Source of the DNA: Parasulfuritortus sp037446165
Lineage (GTDB): Bacteria > Pseudomonadota > Gammaproteobacteria > Burkholderiales > Thiobacillaceae
Length of the DNA stretch: 16,618 nucleotides
Direction: 5' to 3'
Assembly: GCA_037446165.1 (NCBI GenBank)
Contig: JBBIJC010000053.1
Coordinates: forward strand, 1 to 16,618
Shown here: positions 6,567 through 12,232 of the stretch, piece by piece
How positions within the stretch are numbered: the first letter of the stretch is position 1
Layout: each line of letters begins with the position of its first letter
Notes under the pieces: model-generated
What the model was told of the DNA's origin: nothing
The model's input: only the letters and a program-made list of their open reading frames with translations
Database searches by the model: none
Translations under genes and position numbers: made by a program

Positions 6567-7358
6567 TCAGCGGGCCCTTTTCATCTTGTAGGTGGAGCCG
6601 CACAAGTCGTCGGCCTCGCAGGTCGAACACTGGCCGTCGACCGCTTCGCCCCGCGCCTGCAGGGCGTGTTCCAGAACCTCGATCCGCTCCATCAGGCAGG
6701 CAATGGCCTTGCCCACCGGGTCGGGGATCAGGTGATGATCGAGGTTCATGCCCAGGGTGTTTTCGCCGATGGCGTCGAGCCGGGCCACCAGCTTGCCGGG
6801 GATGCCGACCACGGTCTTGTGCGCCGGCACGTCCTTCACCACCACCGAGTTGGCGCCGACCCGGACCTGTTCGCCAAGCGTGATCGCGCCCAGTATTTTT
6901 GCGCCGGCGCCGACCACCACGCCGTTGCCCAGCGTGGGATGGCGCTTGCCCTTGTTCCAGGTGGTGCCGCCCAGGGTGACGCCGTGGTAGAGGGTGACGT
7001 CGTCGCCGATCTCGGCCGTCTCGCCGATCACCACGCCGGCGCCGTGGTCGATGAAAAAGCGGCGGCCGATGTTGGCGCCGGGATGGATGTCGATGTTGGT
7101 CACCAGCCGCGCAAACCAGGCCAGCAGCCGGGCCGGATAGCGCAGCCCCAGGCGCCACAGGCGGTGGGCGATGCGCTGCATCAGGATGGCGTGCACGCCG
7201 GGATAGGTGGTGATCACCTCGAAGCTGGAACGCGCCGCCGGGTCGCGCTGGAACACGCAGCGGATGTCTTCCCTAAGCAACATGAACAGACCGGGTTTTT
7301 TGCCGTCATTCCCGCCTGCGCGGGAATGACCGGGAGAGGAAGTTGATGCCGTATTCAT
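6567..7358 (-). CDS. cysE: Serine O-acetyltransferase of the nif cluster (NifP/CysE1)
   Basis: The enzyme acetylates L-serine with acetyl-CoA to O-acetylserine, the precursor of cysteine. In nif clusters the extra copy (nifP/cysE1 in Azotobacter) is thought to boost cysteine supply for NifS. The left-handed beta-helix is clear: DIHPGANIGRRFFIDHGAG (90-108), IGETAEIGDDVTLYHGVTLGG (111-131), HPTLGNGVVVGAGAKILG (140-157) and VRVGANSVVVKDVPAHKTVVGIPGKLV (165-191). Asp90 and His105 match the catalytic Asp/His spacing of E. coli CysE. The start at 7358 has a GAGTGAG site upstream, but residues 8-19 are encoded by a perfect palindromic repeat (7305-7330). An inner ATG at 7283 gives MLLREDIRCVF, where family similarity begins, so the mature frame may be 238 residues. 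The C-terminal tail carries Cys244, Cys247 and Cys253. The nifV stop is 11 bases upstream. Confidence 0.92.
   Translation of the reverse strand: MNTASTSSPGHSRAGGNDGKKPGLFMLLREDIRCVFQRDPAARSSFEVITTYPGVHAILMQRIAHRLWRLGLRYPARLLAWFARLVTNIDIHPGANIGRRFFIDHGAGVVIGETAEIGDDVTLYHGVTLGGTTWNKGKRHPTLGNGVVVGAGAKILGAITLGEQVRVGANSVVVKDVPAHKTVVGIPGKLVARLDAIGENTLGMNLDHHLIPDPVGKAIACLMERIEVLEHALQARGEAVDGQCSTCEADDLCGSTYKMKRAR
7305..7330. repeat. Perfect palindromic repeat unit within the 5' end of cysE
   Basis: The arms GTCATTCCCGC (7305-7315) and GCGGGAATGAC (7320-7330) are perfectly complementary, separated by CTGC. This is the widespread dispersed palindrome of proteobacterial genomes that is often mistaken for coding sequence. 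It lies inside the cysE frame, between the upstream ATG at 7358 and the first family-conserved codons at 7283, and would be translated as part of SPGHSRAGGNDG. Its loop and stem resemble, but do not match, the internal hairpins of the 4135-4253 element. Confidence 0.85.
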
Positions 7359-7369
7359 TTCAGCTCACT

Positions 7370-8518
7370 CTAATGAACCGCGGCGGGCGACGTGCGCCCG
7401 ATCAGCCGCTGGTACAGGAAGAGCAGTTCCTGATCGGCCGGCGAGCGCTTGGCTTTCTCGGCAAAGGCCCGGATGTCGGGCAGCAGCTCGCGCGCCTCGG
7501 CCGGGCTCAGGGTCAGGCCCATGCGGGCATAGGCGGCCAGCACACCCTTGGAGCCGGAATGCTTGCCAACCACCAGGCGATGGGCGCGGCCGACCTCGAC
7601 CGGGTCGAAGCCCTGGTAGTTCTCGGGGTCCTTGAGCAGGCCGTCGACATGGATGCCCGCCTCGTGGGTGAACACGCCCTCGCCGACCACGCTCTTCTGC
7701 CAGGCCACCGGCCGGCCGGAGGCGGCGGCGACCTTCTGCGACAGGGTGGGGAAGGCCGCCAGGTTGACCCCGGTATCGAGGCCGTAGAGTTTCTTCAGGC
7801 CCAGCGCCACCTCCTCCAGCGGCGCGTTGCCGGCCCGTTCGCCCAGGCCGTTGACCGTGGTGTTGACGTGGCTCGCACCGGCGCGGCAGGCGGCCAGGGT
7901 GTTGGCGGTGGCGAGGCCGAGGTCGTCGTGGGCATGCATCTCGATCTCCAGATCGCACACCCCGCGCAGGGTGCGGATGGTCTCGTGCACGCCGAACGGT
8001 TCCATCACGCCCAGGGTATCGGCGAAGCGGAAGCGGCGCGCGCCGGCCGCCTGCGCCGCGGTCACCACGCGCATCAGGAAATCGAGGTCGGCGCGCGAGG
8101 CGTCCTCACCGCCGACGATCACCTCCAGACCCATGTCGTGAGCGCGCGGCACCATCTCGGCGATGGTCTTCAGCACCCACTCGCGGTTGCGGTGCAGCTT
8201 CTTGCCGATGTGGATGTCGGACACCGGGATGGACAGGTCGACCAGGTCGACCCGCATGTTGCGGCAGGCCTCCAGGTCGCCGCCGTGCATGCGGCTCCAG
8301 ACCACCAGCCTCGCATTCAGGCCCAGCGCCGCCACGGCGCGGATGCTCTCGCACTCGCCGTCGCCCATGGCCGGGATGCCGACTTCCAGCTCCGGCACGC
8401 CCAGTGCATCGAGCCCACGCGCGATGTCCAGCTTCTCCTCCAGGGTGAAGGCGACGCCGGCCGACTGTTCGCCGTCGCGCAGCGTGGTGTCGTCGATGGT
8501 GATGGTGCGGGGTGGCAT
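7370..8518 (-). CDS. nifV: Homocitrate synthase NifV
   Basis: NifV condenses acetyl-CoA with 2-oxoglutarate to R-homocitrate, the organic ligand of the FeMo-cofactor. The 382-residue product is a DRE-TIM metallolyase: ITIDDTTLRDGEQSAGVAF at the N-terminus (6-24, the RDGEQ signature at 14-18), GIPAMGDGE (48-56), RFADTLGVMEPFG (164-176), the metal-binding HAHDDLGLA (His195 and His197), NGLGERAGNAPLEEV (223-237) and a HEAGIHVDGLL segment further on. Length and motifs agree with NifV rather than with the larger isopropylmalate synthases. The ATG at 8518 is preceded by TAGGA overlapping the nifS stop codon, with a 9-base gap to nifS, so translation is probably coupled. cysE follows 11 bases after its stop. 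Confidence 0.96.
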   Translation of the reverse strand: MPPRTITIDDTTLRDGEQSAGVAFTLEEKLDIARGLDALGVPELEVGIPAMGDGECESIRAVAALGLNARLVVWSRMHGGDLEACRNMRVDLVDLSIPVSDIHIGKKLHRNREWVLKTIAEMVPRAHDMGLEVIVGGEDASRADLDFLMRVVTAAQAAGARRFRFADTLGVMEPFGVHETIRTLRGVCDLEIEMHAHDDLGLATANTLAACRAGASHVNTTVNGLGERAGNAPLEEVALGLKKLYGLDTGVNLAAFPTLSQKVAAASGRPVAWQKSVVGEGVFTHEAGIHVDGLLKDPENYQGFDPVEVGRAHRLVVGKHSGSKGVLAAYARMGLTLSPAEARELLPDIRAFAEKAKRSPADQELLFLYQRLIGRTSPAAVH

Positions 8519-8527
8519 GACGCGGTC

Positions 8528-9736
8528 CTAGGCGTAAGTCGGCGCGAACGCCTTCTCCGGTTCTGCCGCCGGACCGGCCTCGCCCCAGTAGGGCGACAGC
8601 TTGCGCAACTGGGCGACGATCTCCGGCACGACCTGGATCACCCGGTCAACCTCGGCCTCGGTCGAGTAACGCGACAGCGAGAAGCGGATGGTGCCGTGCG
8701 CCGCGGTGTAGGGGATGCCCATGGCGCGCATGACGTGGCTCGGCTCCAGCGAGCCGGAGGTGCAGGCCGAGCCGGACGAGGCGGCGATGCCGAACTTGTT
8801 CAGCAGCAGCAGGATGGCCTCGCCCTCGATGAATTCAAAAGCGATGTTGCTGGTGTTGGGCAGGCGGTTGGTGACATCGCCGGTGGCGAAGGCGCGCGGC
8901 ACCTTGGCCAGGATGCCGGCCTCCAGCTTGTCGCGCAGCCGCTTCACCTCGGTGTTCTCGAATTCCATGTGCTGCCGGGCCTGTTCGCAGGCGAGCCCGA
9001 GGCCGACGATGGATGCGGTGTTCTCGGTGCCGGCCCGGCGGCCGCGTTCCTGATGGCCGCCACGAAGCAGCGGACGGAAGCGCACGCCGCGCTTCAGGTA
9101 GAGCACCCCGACGCCCTTGGGCGCGTGCAGCTTGTGGCCCGACAGCGAGAGCATGTCGATCTTGGAGTTCTTCAGGTCGATGGGCACCTTGCCCACGGCC
9201 TGCACCGCATCGGTATGGAACGGCACGCCGGCGGCGCTGGCCATCTCGGCCATCCACTCGACCGGGAACAGGCTGCCGGTCTCGTTGTTGGCCCACATCA
9301 CCGAGACCACGGCGACCTTGTCGGTCAGCACCTTGGCGTATTCTTCCAGGTCCAGCCGGCCCTTGTCGTCGACCTTGAGGAAATGGGTCTTGTAGCCTTC
9401 CTTTTCCAGGTGACTGCACAAGGCCAGTACCGCCGGGTGTTCGATGGTGGTGGTGATGATCTCCTTGCGCTCCGGGTTGGCCTTCAGCGCCGACAGGATG
9501 GCGGTGGAGTCGGACTCAGTGCCGCAGGAGGTGAAGATGATCTCGGACTCATGCTCGGCGCCGAGCAGTTCCTGCACCTGCATGCGGGCCTTCTTGATCG
9601 CCAGGCCGACCTTGTTGCCGAAGCTGTGCATCGAGGAGGGGTTGCCGAACTGCTCGGTGAAGAAGGGCAGCATGGCCGCGACCACCGCATCGTCGACGCG
9701 GGTGGTGGCGTTGTTGTCGAGGTAGATGCCGTCCAT
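8528..9736 (-). CDS. nifS: Nif-specific cysteine desulfurase NifS
   Basis: NifS is a PLP enzyme that converts cysteine to alanine and passes sulfane sulfur to NifU for Fe-S cluster building. The start chosen is the ATG at 9736 (MDGIYLDNNATTRVDDAVV), with AAGGAG 6 bases upstream, giving 402 residues; an ATG 12 codons further up (9772) lies inside nifU and is unlikely. Landmarks are SCGTESDSTA (70-79), the EHP segment (99-101), the Schiff-base lysine in SLSGHKLHAPKG (Lys202), GGHQERGRRAGTENTASI (226-243) and the catalytic loop SSGSACTSGSLEPSHV (Cys325). Lys202 and Cys325 have the same numbers as in Azotobacter vinelandii NifS. The ribosome-binding site of this gene includes the nifU stop codon, and 10 bases separate the two genes. 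Confidence 0.96.
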   Translation of the reverse strand: MDGIYLDNNATTRVDDAVVAAMLPFFTEQFGNPSSMHSFGNKVGLAIKKARMQVQELLGAEHESEIIFTSCGTESDSTAILSALKANPERKEIITTTIEHPAVLALCSHLEKEGYKTHFLKVDDKGRLDLEEYAKVLTDKVAVVSVMWANNETGSLFPVEWMAEMASAAGVPFHTDAVQAVGKVPIDLKNSKIDMLSLSGHKLHAPKGVGVLYLKRGVRFRPLLRGGHQERGRRAGTENTASIVGLGLACEQARQHMEFENTEVKRLRDKLEAGILAKVPRAFATGDVTNRLPNTSNIAFEFIEGEAILLLLNKFGIAASSGSACTSGSLEPSHVMRAMGIPYTAAHGTIRFSLSRYSTEAEVDRVIQVVPEIVAQLRKLSPYWGEAGPAAEPEKAFAPTYA

Positions 9737-9746
9737 TGCGGTCTCC

Positions 9747-10640
9747 TTAAACGTGGCTGGCAGCGCGGGCATACGAGCCGGCCCGCGACGGCACCACCTT
9801 GACGAATTCGCCCAGGTCTTCCATCAGCTTGGTCTGGATGCCCTGCAGGGTCTGCGCTTCCATCTGGCAGCCGGAGCAGGCGCCGATCATGTTGACGTAG
9901 ATGGTCTTGCCATCGACATCGACCAGTTCGATGTCGCCGTGGTCACGCTGCAGCTGCGGCCGGATGCCGTCCAGGATCATCTCGATCCGCTTGATCCGTT
10001 GCAGGTTGTTAAGCTTGCCGGGTTTCTCTTCTTCCTTGAGCACGACGGCATGCGGGGAGAAGGTTTCGCCGCGCTCGGCCATCACCTTGGTCAGGATTTC
10101 CTCGATGCCCTCATGGCAGGACGAGCAGCCGCCGCCGGCCTTGGTGTAATTGATCACGTCCTCGACGCAGGACAGGTTGTTGGCCCGTACCGTTTCTTCG
10201 ATCAGCACGGCGTCGATGGCGAAGCACTTGCAGATCAGCGCGCCTTCCTCGTGGTCGTCCTTCCACTCCTCGCCACGGTAGTTGGCGACCGCGGCATGCA
10301 AGGCCTCGCGGCCCATCACCGAGCAGTGCATCTTCTCCGGCGGCAAGCCGTCGAGGTAGTCGGCGATGTCCTGGTTGGAGACCTTGAGCGCGTCATCCAG
10401 GGTCATGCCCTTGATGATCTCGGTCAGCGCCGAACTGGAGGCGATGGCCGAGCCGCAGCCGAAGGTCTGGAAGCGTGCGTCCTGGATGGTCTCCGTCTCC
10501 GGATCGACCTTGAGCATCAGGCGCAGCGCATCGCCGCAGTTGATCGAACCGACATCGCCGACCGCGTTGGCATCATTCAGCGCGCCGGCATTGTGCGGGC
10601 TGAAGAAGTGTTCCTTGACCTTGTCCGAGTAGTCCCACAT
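9747..10640 (-). CDS. nifU: Nitrogenase Fe-S cluster scaffold protein NifU
   Basis: NifU assembles [2Fe-2S] and [4Fe-4S] clusters with sulfur from NifS and hands them to nitrogenase and NifB/NifEN. All three modules are present in the 297-residue protein. The N-terminal IscU-like scaffold has Cys35 (SINCGDALRL), Cys62 (TFGCGSAIA) and Cys106 (MHCSVMG). The central module holds a permanent [2Fe-2S] site with Cys137, Cys139, Cys172 and Cys175 (ICKC and GGGCSSC). The C-terminal Nfu-type domain has the Cys255-x-x-Cys258 pair (GACSGCQMEAQTLQ). The cysteine numbering of the first two modules equals that known for A. vinelandii NifU. The ATG at 10640 has AAGGA 8 bases upstream. It lies 12 bases after iscA and directly before nifS. 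Confidence 0.97.
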   Translation of the reverse strand: MWDYSDKVKEHFFSPHNAGALNDANAVGDVGSINCGDALRLMLKVDPETETIQDARFQTFGCGSAIASSSALTEIIKGMTLDDALKVSNQDIADYLDGLPPEKMHCSVMGREALHAAVANYRGEEWKDDHEEGALICKCFAIDAVLIEETVRANNLSCVEDVINYTKAGGGCSSCHEGIEEILTKVMAERGETFSPHAVVLKEEEKPGKLNNLQRIKRIEMILDGIRPQLQRDHGDIELVDVDGKTIYVNMIGACSGCQMEAQTLQGIQTKLMEDLGEFVKVVPSRAGSYARAASHV

Positions 10641-10652
10641 GGCGGTGTTCCT

Positions 10653-10976
10653 TTATGCGTTGAACGACGAGCCGCAGGCACAGCTGCTGGTCGCGTTGGG
10701 GTTTTCGAACTTGAAGCCGGAGCCGTTCAGACTGTCGACGAAATCGACGGTCACACCATTGAGCAACGGGGCGGAGAACGGATCGACCAGCAGTTTGACC
10801 GTACCCAGTTCGACGACGACATCGTCTGGAGCGACCGTTTCTTCCAGGCTCATGCCGTACTGGAACCCGGAACAGCCACCACCCGAGATGGCGATGCGCA
10901 GGCCAGCCACGGGACTGGCCGCGCCCTGAATGAACTTCTCTACAGCGGATTGAGCCTTGGGGGTCAGCGTAATCAT
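10653..10976 (-). CDS. iscA: Nif-associated A-type Fe-S carrier protein (IscA-nif)
   Basis: A-type carrier that binds iron or transient Fe-S clusters and cooperates with NifU/NifS. The 107-residue protein has the diagnostic three cysteines: Cys35 in SGGGCSGFQYGM and Cys99/Cys101 in the C-terminal SSCACGSSF. It begins MITLTPKAQSAVEKFI, typical of the family. The ATG at 10976 is preceded by GGAGA at suitable spacing. It is the first gene of the nif run, directly behind the -24/-12 promoter at 11017-11031, the same order (iscA-nifU-nifS-nifV-cysE) as in Azotobacter. Confidence 0.95.
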   Translation of the reverse strand: MITLTPKAQSAVEKFIQGAASPVAGLRIAISGGGCSGFQYGMSLEETVAPDDVVVELGTVKLLVDPFSAPLLNGVTVDFVDSLNGSGFKFENPNATSSCACGSSFNA

Positions 10977-11016
10977 GTCGGTATCTCCTGTGTTGAACCT
11001 CTGTGCTGGAGCTATC

Positions 11017-11031
11017 GCAATGGCTGTGCCA
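11017..11031 (-). promoter_or_regulatory. Sigma-54 (-24/-12) promoter for iscA-nifUSV-cysE-nifWZM
   Basis: On the minus strand the sequence TGGCACAGCCATTGC matches the sigma-54 consensus TGGCAC-N5-TTGC exactly, with the invariant GG and GC separated by 10 bases. Transcription should start near 11005, about 30 bases before the iscA ATG. The upstream activator site lies about 95 bases further up. Confidence 0.9.
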
Positions 11032-11047
11032 AACCCTGGAATGAACT

Positions 11048-11060
11048 TATCTATCTGATT
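11048..11060 (-). promoter_or_regulatory. Possible IHF site between the activator site and the iscA promoter
   Basis: The minus strand reads AATCAGATAGATA, which fits the WATCAANNNNTTR pattern with two mismatches. It sits in the AT-rich spacer 11041-11090, where a DNA bend would bring NifA to the sigma-54 polymerase. The match is weak; the position is the main argument. Confidence 0.3.
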
Positions 11061-11125
11061 TTCATGGAATTATAAATTTCGGATCAGCCCAACTCCGTGT
11101 CCGGAAGGCCACTCGAACCTGGCCT

Positions 11126-11141
11126 TGTCGGGTTTGCGACA
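11126..11141. promoter_or_regulatory. NifA upstream activator sequence TGT-N10-ACA
   Basis: The exact motif TGT, 10 bases, ACA is present at 11126-11141. It lies 95 bases from the iscA -24/-12 element and 55 bases from the nifF one, both usable distances, so one site may serve both promoters. A second, imperfect copy (TGT-N10-ACT) is at 11098-11113. Confidence 0.8.
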
Positions 11142-11196
11142 GACACCCCGGCCGCCGGCCTGCGGCAAGCGGCGGATTTGCCTGTGTTTTATTCAG

Positions 11197-11211
11197 TGGC
11201 GCGGGGATTGC
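11197..11211 (+). promoter_or_regulatory. Sigma-54 (-24/-12) promoter for nifF
   Basis: TGGCGCGGGGATTGC has the invariant GG and GC 10 bases apart and differs from the consensus TGGCAC-N5-TTGC at one position. Transcription should start near 11222, about 30 bases before the nifF ATG. Confidence 0.82.
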
Positions 11212-11250
11212 TAGATCACGGGCACCCTCCATCACACGACAGGAACCGCC

Positions 11251-11796
11251 ATGGCCCGCATCGGAATCTTCTTCGGCAGCAACACCGGCAACACGCGCAA
11301 GATTGCCAAGATGATCAGGAAGCGTTTCCCCGACGACGCACTGTTCGCCGACCCGCTCAACGTCAACAAGGCCACGCCCGAACTGCTGGCCGGCTTCAGC
11401 CACCTGATCCTGGGCACGCCCACGCTCGGCGATGGCGCCCTGCCCGGCCTGGACAACGACTGCCAGAACCCGAGCTGGGCCGAATTCCTGCCCCAACTGG
11501 CAGATGCCGACTTCAGCGGCAAGACAGTCGCGCTCTACGGCCTGGGCGATCAGGAGAAATACGGCGACAACTTCTGCGACGCGCTCGGCGCGCTGTATGA
11601 CTTCGTCGTCGCGCGCGGCGCCCGCGTGGTCGGCGCCTGGCCCACCGACGGCTACGACTTCATCGCCTCGAAGGCCGAACGCGGCGGTGAGTTCGTCGGC
11701 CTGGTGCAGGACCTGGACAACCAGAAGATGCTGCTCGAAACGCGTCTGGAAGACTGGCTGAAGCGGATCGCACCGGAATTCGGCCTGCCGGTATAA
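11251..11796 (+). CDS. nifF: Nif-type long-chain flavodoxin NifF, electron donor to nitrogenase
   Basis: NifF carries FMN and passes low-potential electrons to the nitrogenase Fe protein. The 181-residue product shows the FMN phosphate loop FFGSNTGNTRKIAK (7-20), the first isoalloxazine loop GTPTLGDGALPG (55-66) and the second loop YGLGDQEKYGDNFCDALG (95-112). The roughly 20-residue insertion after these, which splits the last strand, makes it a long-chain flavodoxin (GWPTDGYDF-like segment AWPTDGYDF near 130). The ATG at 11251 is preceded by AGGAA 7 bases upstream. It is transcribed away from iscA from its own sigma-54 promoter and is the only gene before the kdp operon. Nif-specific assignment rests on the promoter and location; the flavodoxin fold itself is certain. 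Confidence 0.93.
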   Translation: MARIGIFFGSNTGNTRKIAKMIRKRFPDDALFADPLNVNKATPELLAGFSHLILGTPTLGDGALPGLDNDCQNPSWAEFLPQLADADFSGKTVALYGLGDQEKYGDNFCDALGALYDFVVARGARVVGAWPTDGYDFIASKAERGGEFVGLVQDLDNQKMLLETRLEDWLKRIAPEFGLPV

Positions 11797-11950
11797 CCGC
11801 CGGGCATAGCTTGATCGTCTCGCCAGCGGCCAGGCGCTGTTTGCACTGACTCTGCGTCATGCCGGCCATGCATGAACGATGATGGCCGCTTGCCACAGGC
11901 TCTGGTTGGCACTCCGCCATGCTGGTGGTCGTCGATTTGCAATCCGCTTC
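11797..11950. other. Intergenic region after nifF with weak hairpins
   Basis: A short hairpin CAGCG-GCCAGG-CGCTG at 11824-11839 is followed by three T residues, a poor intrinsic terminator for nifF. A second inverted repeat, CGGCCAT (11863-11869) and ATGGCCG (11882-11888) around a 12-base loop, has no T tail. No gene is seen. Confidence 0.3.
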
Positions 11951-11967
11951 TTTATGCTTTCTTAACA
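11951..11967 (+). promoter_or_regulatory. Candidate KdpE operator of the kdp operon
   Basis: The 17-base site TTTATGCTTTCTTAACA agrees at 14 of 17 positions with the E. coli KdpE-binding sequence TTTATACTTTTTTTACA as I remember it. In E. coli this lies about 55-71 bases before the transcription start; the same spacing here puts the start near 12022, and a -10-like TAGAGT is at 12010-12015. No good -35 is seen, as expected of an activator-dependent promoter. It would turn the operon on at low potassium or osmotic stress through KdpD/KdpE, whose genes are not in the window. Confidence 0.55.
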
Positions 11968-12050
11968 ACAATCCGTGCAGTCTTAGCCTCATCTTTAGCA
12001 CCAGGCATCTAGAGTTCATAGCACCCAAGCTGACTTAGCAAGGAGTTGTC

Positions 12051-12143
12051 ATGGACCTGATCTATCTCGCCGGCATCGGCCTGTTCTTCGCCCTGATGGC
12101 CACCATGGCCGTCGGCTGCTCCCGTCTTGGAGGCGCCAAATGA
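12051..12143 (+). CDS. 30-residue hydrophobic peptide leading the kdp operon
   Basis: This micro-ORF starts with ATG after an AAGGAG site (12040-12045) and encodes a single hydrophobic helix (MDLIYLAGIGLFFALMATMA) followed by a short polar end, CSRLGGAK. Its stop overlaps the kdpF start (ATGA), the same junction that links kdpF to kdpA, so it is evidently a translated member of the operon rather than untranslated leader. Short membrane peptides of similar look precede kdpF in other beta- and gammaproteobacteria in my recollection, but I know no assigned function. It could stabilise the KdpFABC complex, as KdpF does, or simply couple translation. Confidence 0.7.
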   Translation: MDLIYLAGIGLFFALMATMAVGCSRLGGAK

Positions 12144-12232
12144 ACTGGCTGCTCATCGTCAGCGCCGTCGTCGCGGTCGCGCTGCTCGTCTATCTGATCG
12201 CTGCCCTTCTCCACCCTGAGGACTTCTCATGA
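12140..12232 (+). CDS. kdpF: Potassium-transporting ATPase small subunit KdpF
   Basis: KdpF is a one-helix peptide of the inner membrane that stabilises the KdpABC pump. The 30-residue product MNWLLIVSAVVAVALLVYLI plus AALLHPEDFS has the family pattern: one transmembrane helix ending in a -Y-L-x-x-A-L-L-x-P-E-x-F motif. It overlaps the upstream micro-ORF and kdpA by 4 bases each. Confidence 0.9.
   Translation: MNWLLIVSAVVAVALLVYLIAALLHPEDFS

Noticed and set aside
7343..9802. An 819-codon plus-strand frame across nifV and nifS
   Set aside because: It lies antisense to two well-identified genes, and its glycine/alanine/histidine-rich low-complexity translation is typical of a shadow frame in GC-rich DNA.
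11907..11922. A TGGCAC...GC motif downstream of nifF resembling a sigma-54 promoter for kdp
   Set aside because: The GG and GC elements are 11 rather than 10 bases apart and the TTGC part is lacking; the KdpE-type promoter downstream is a better explanation.
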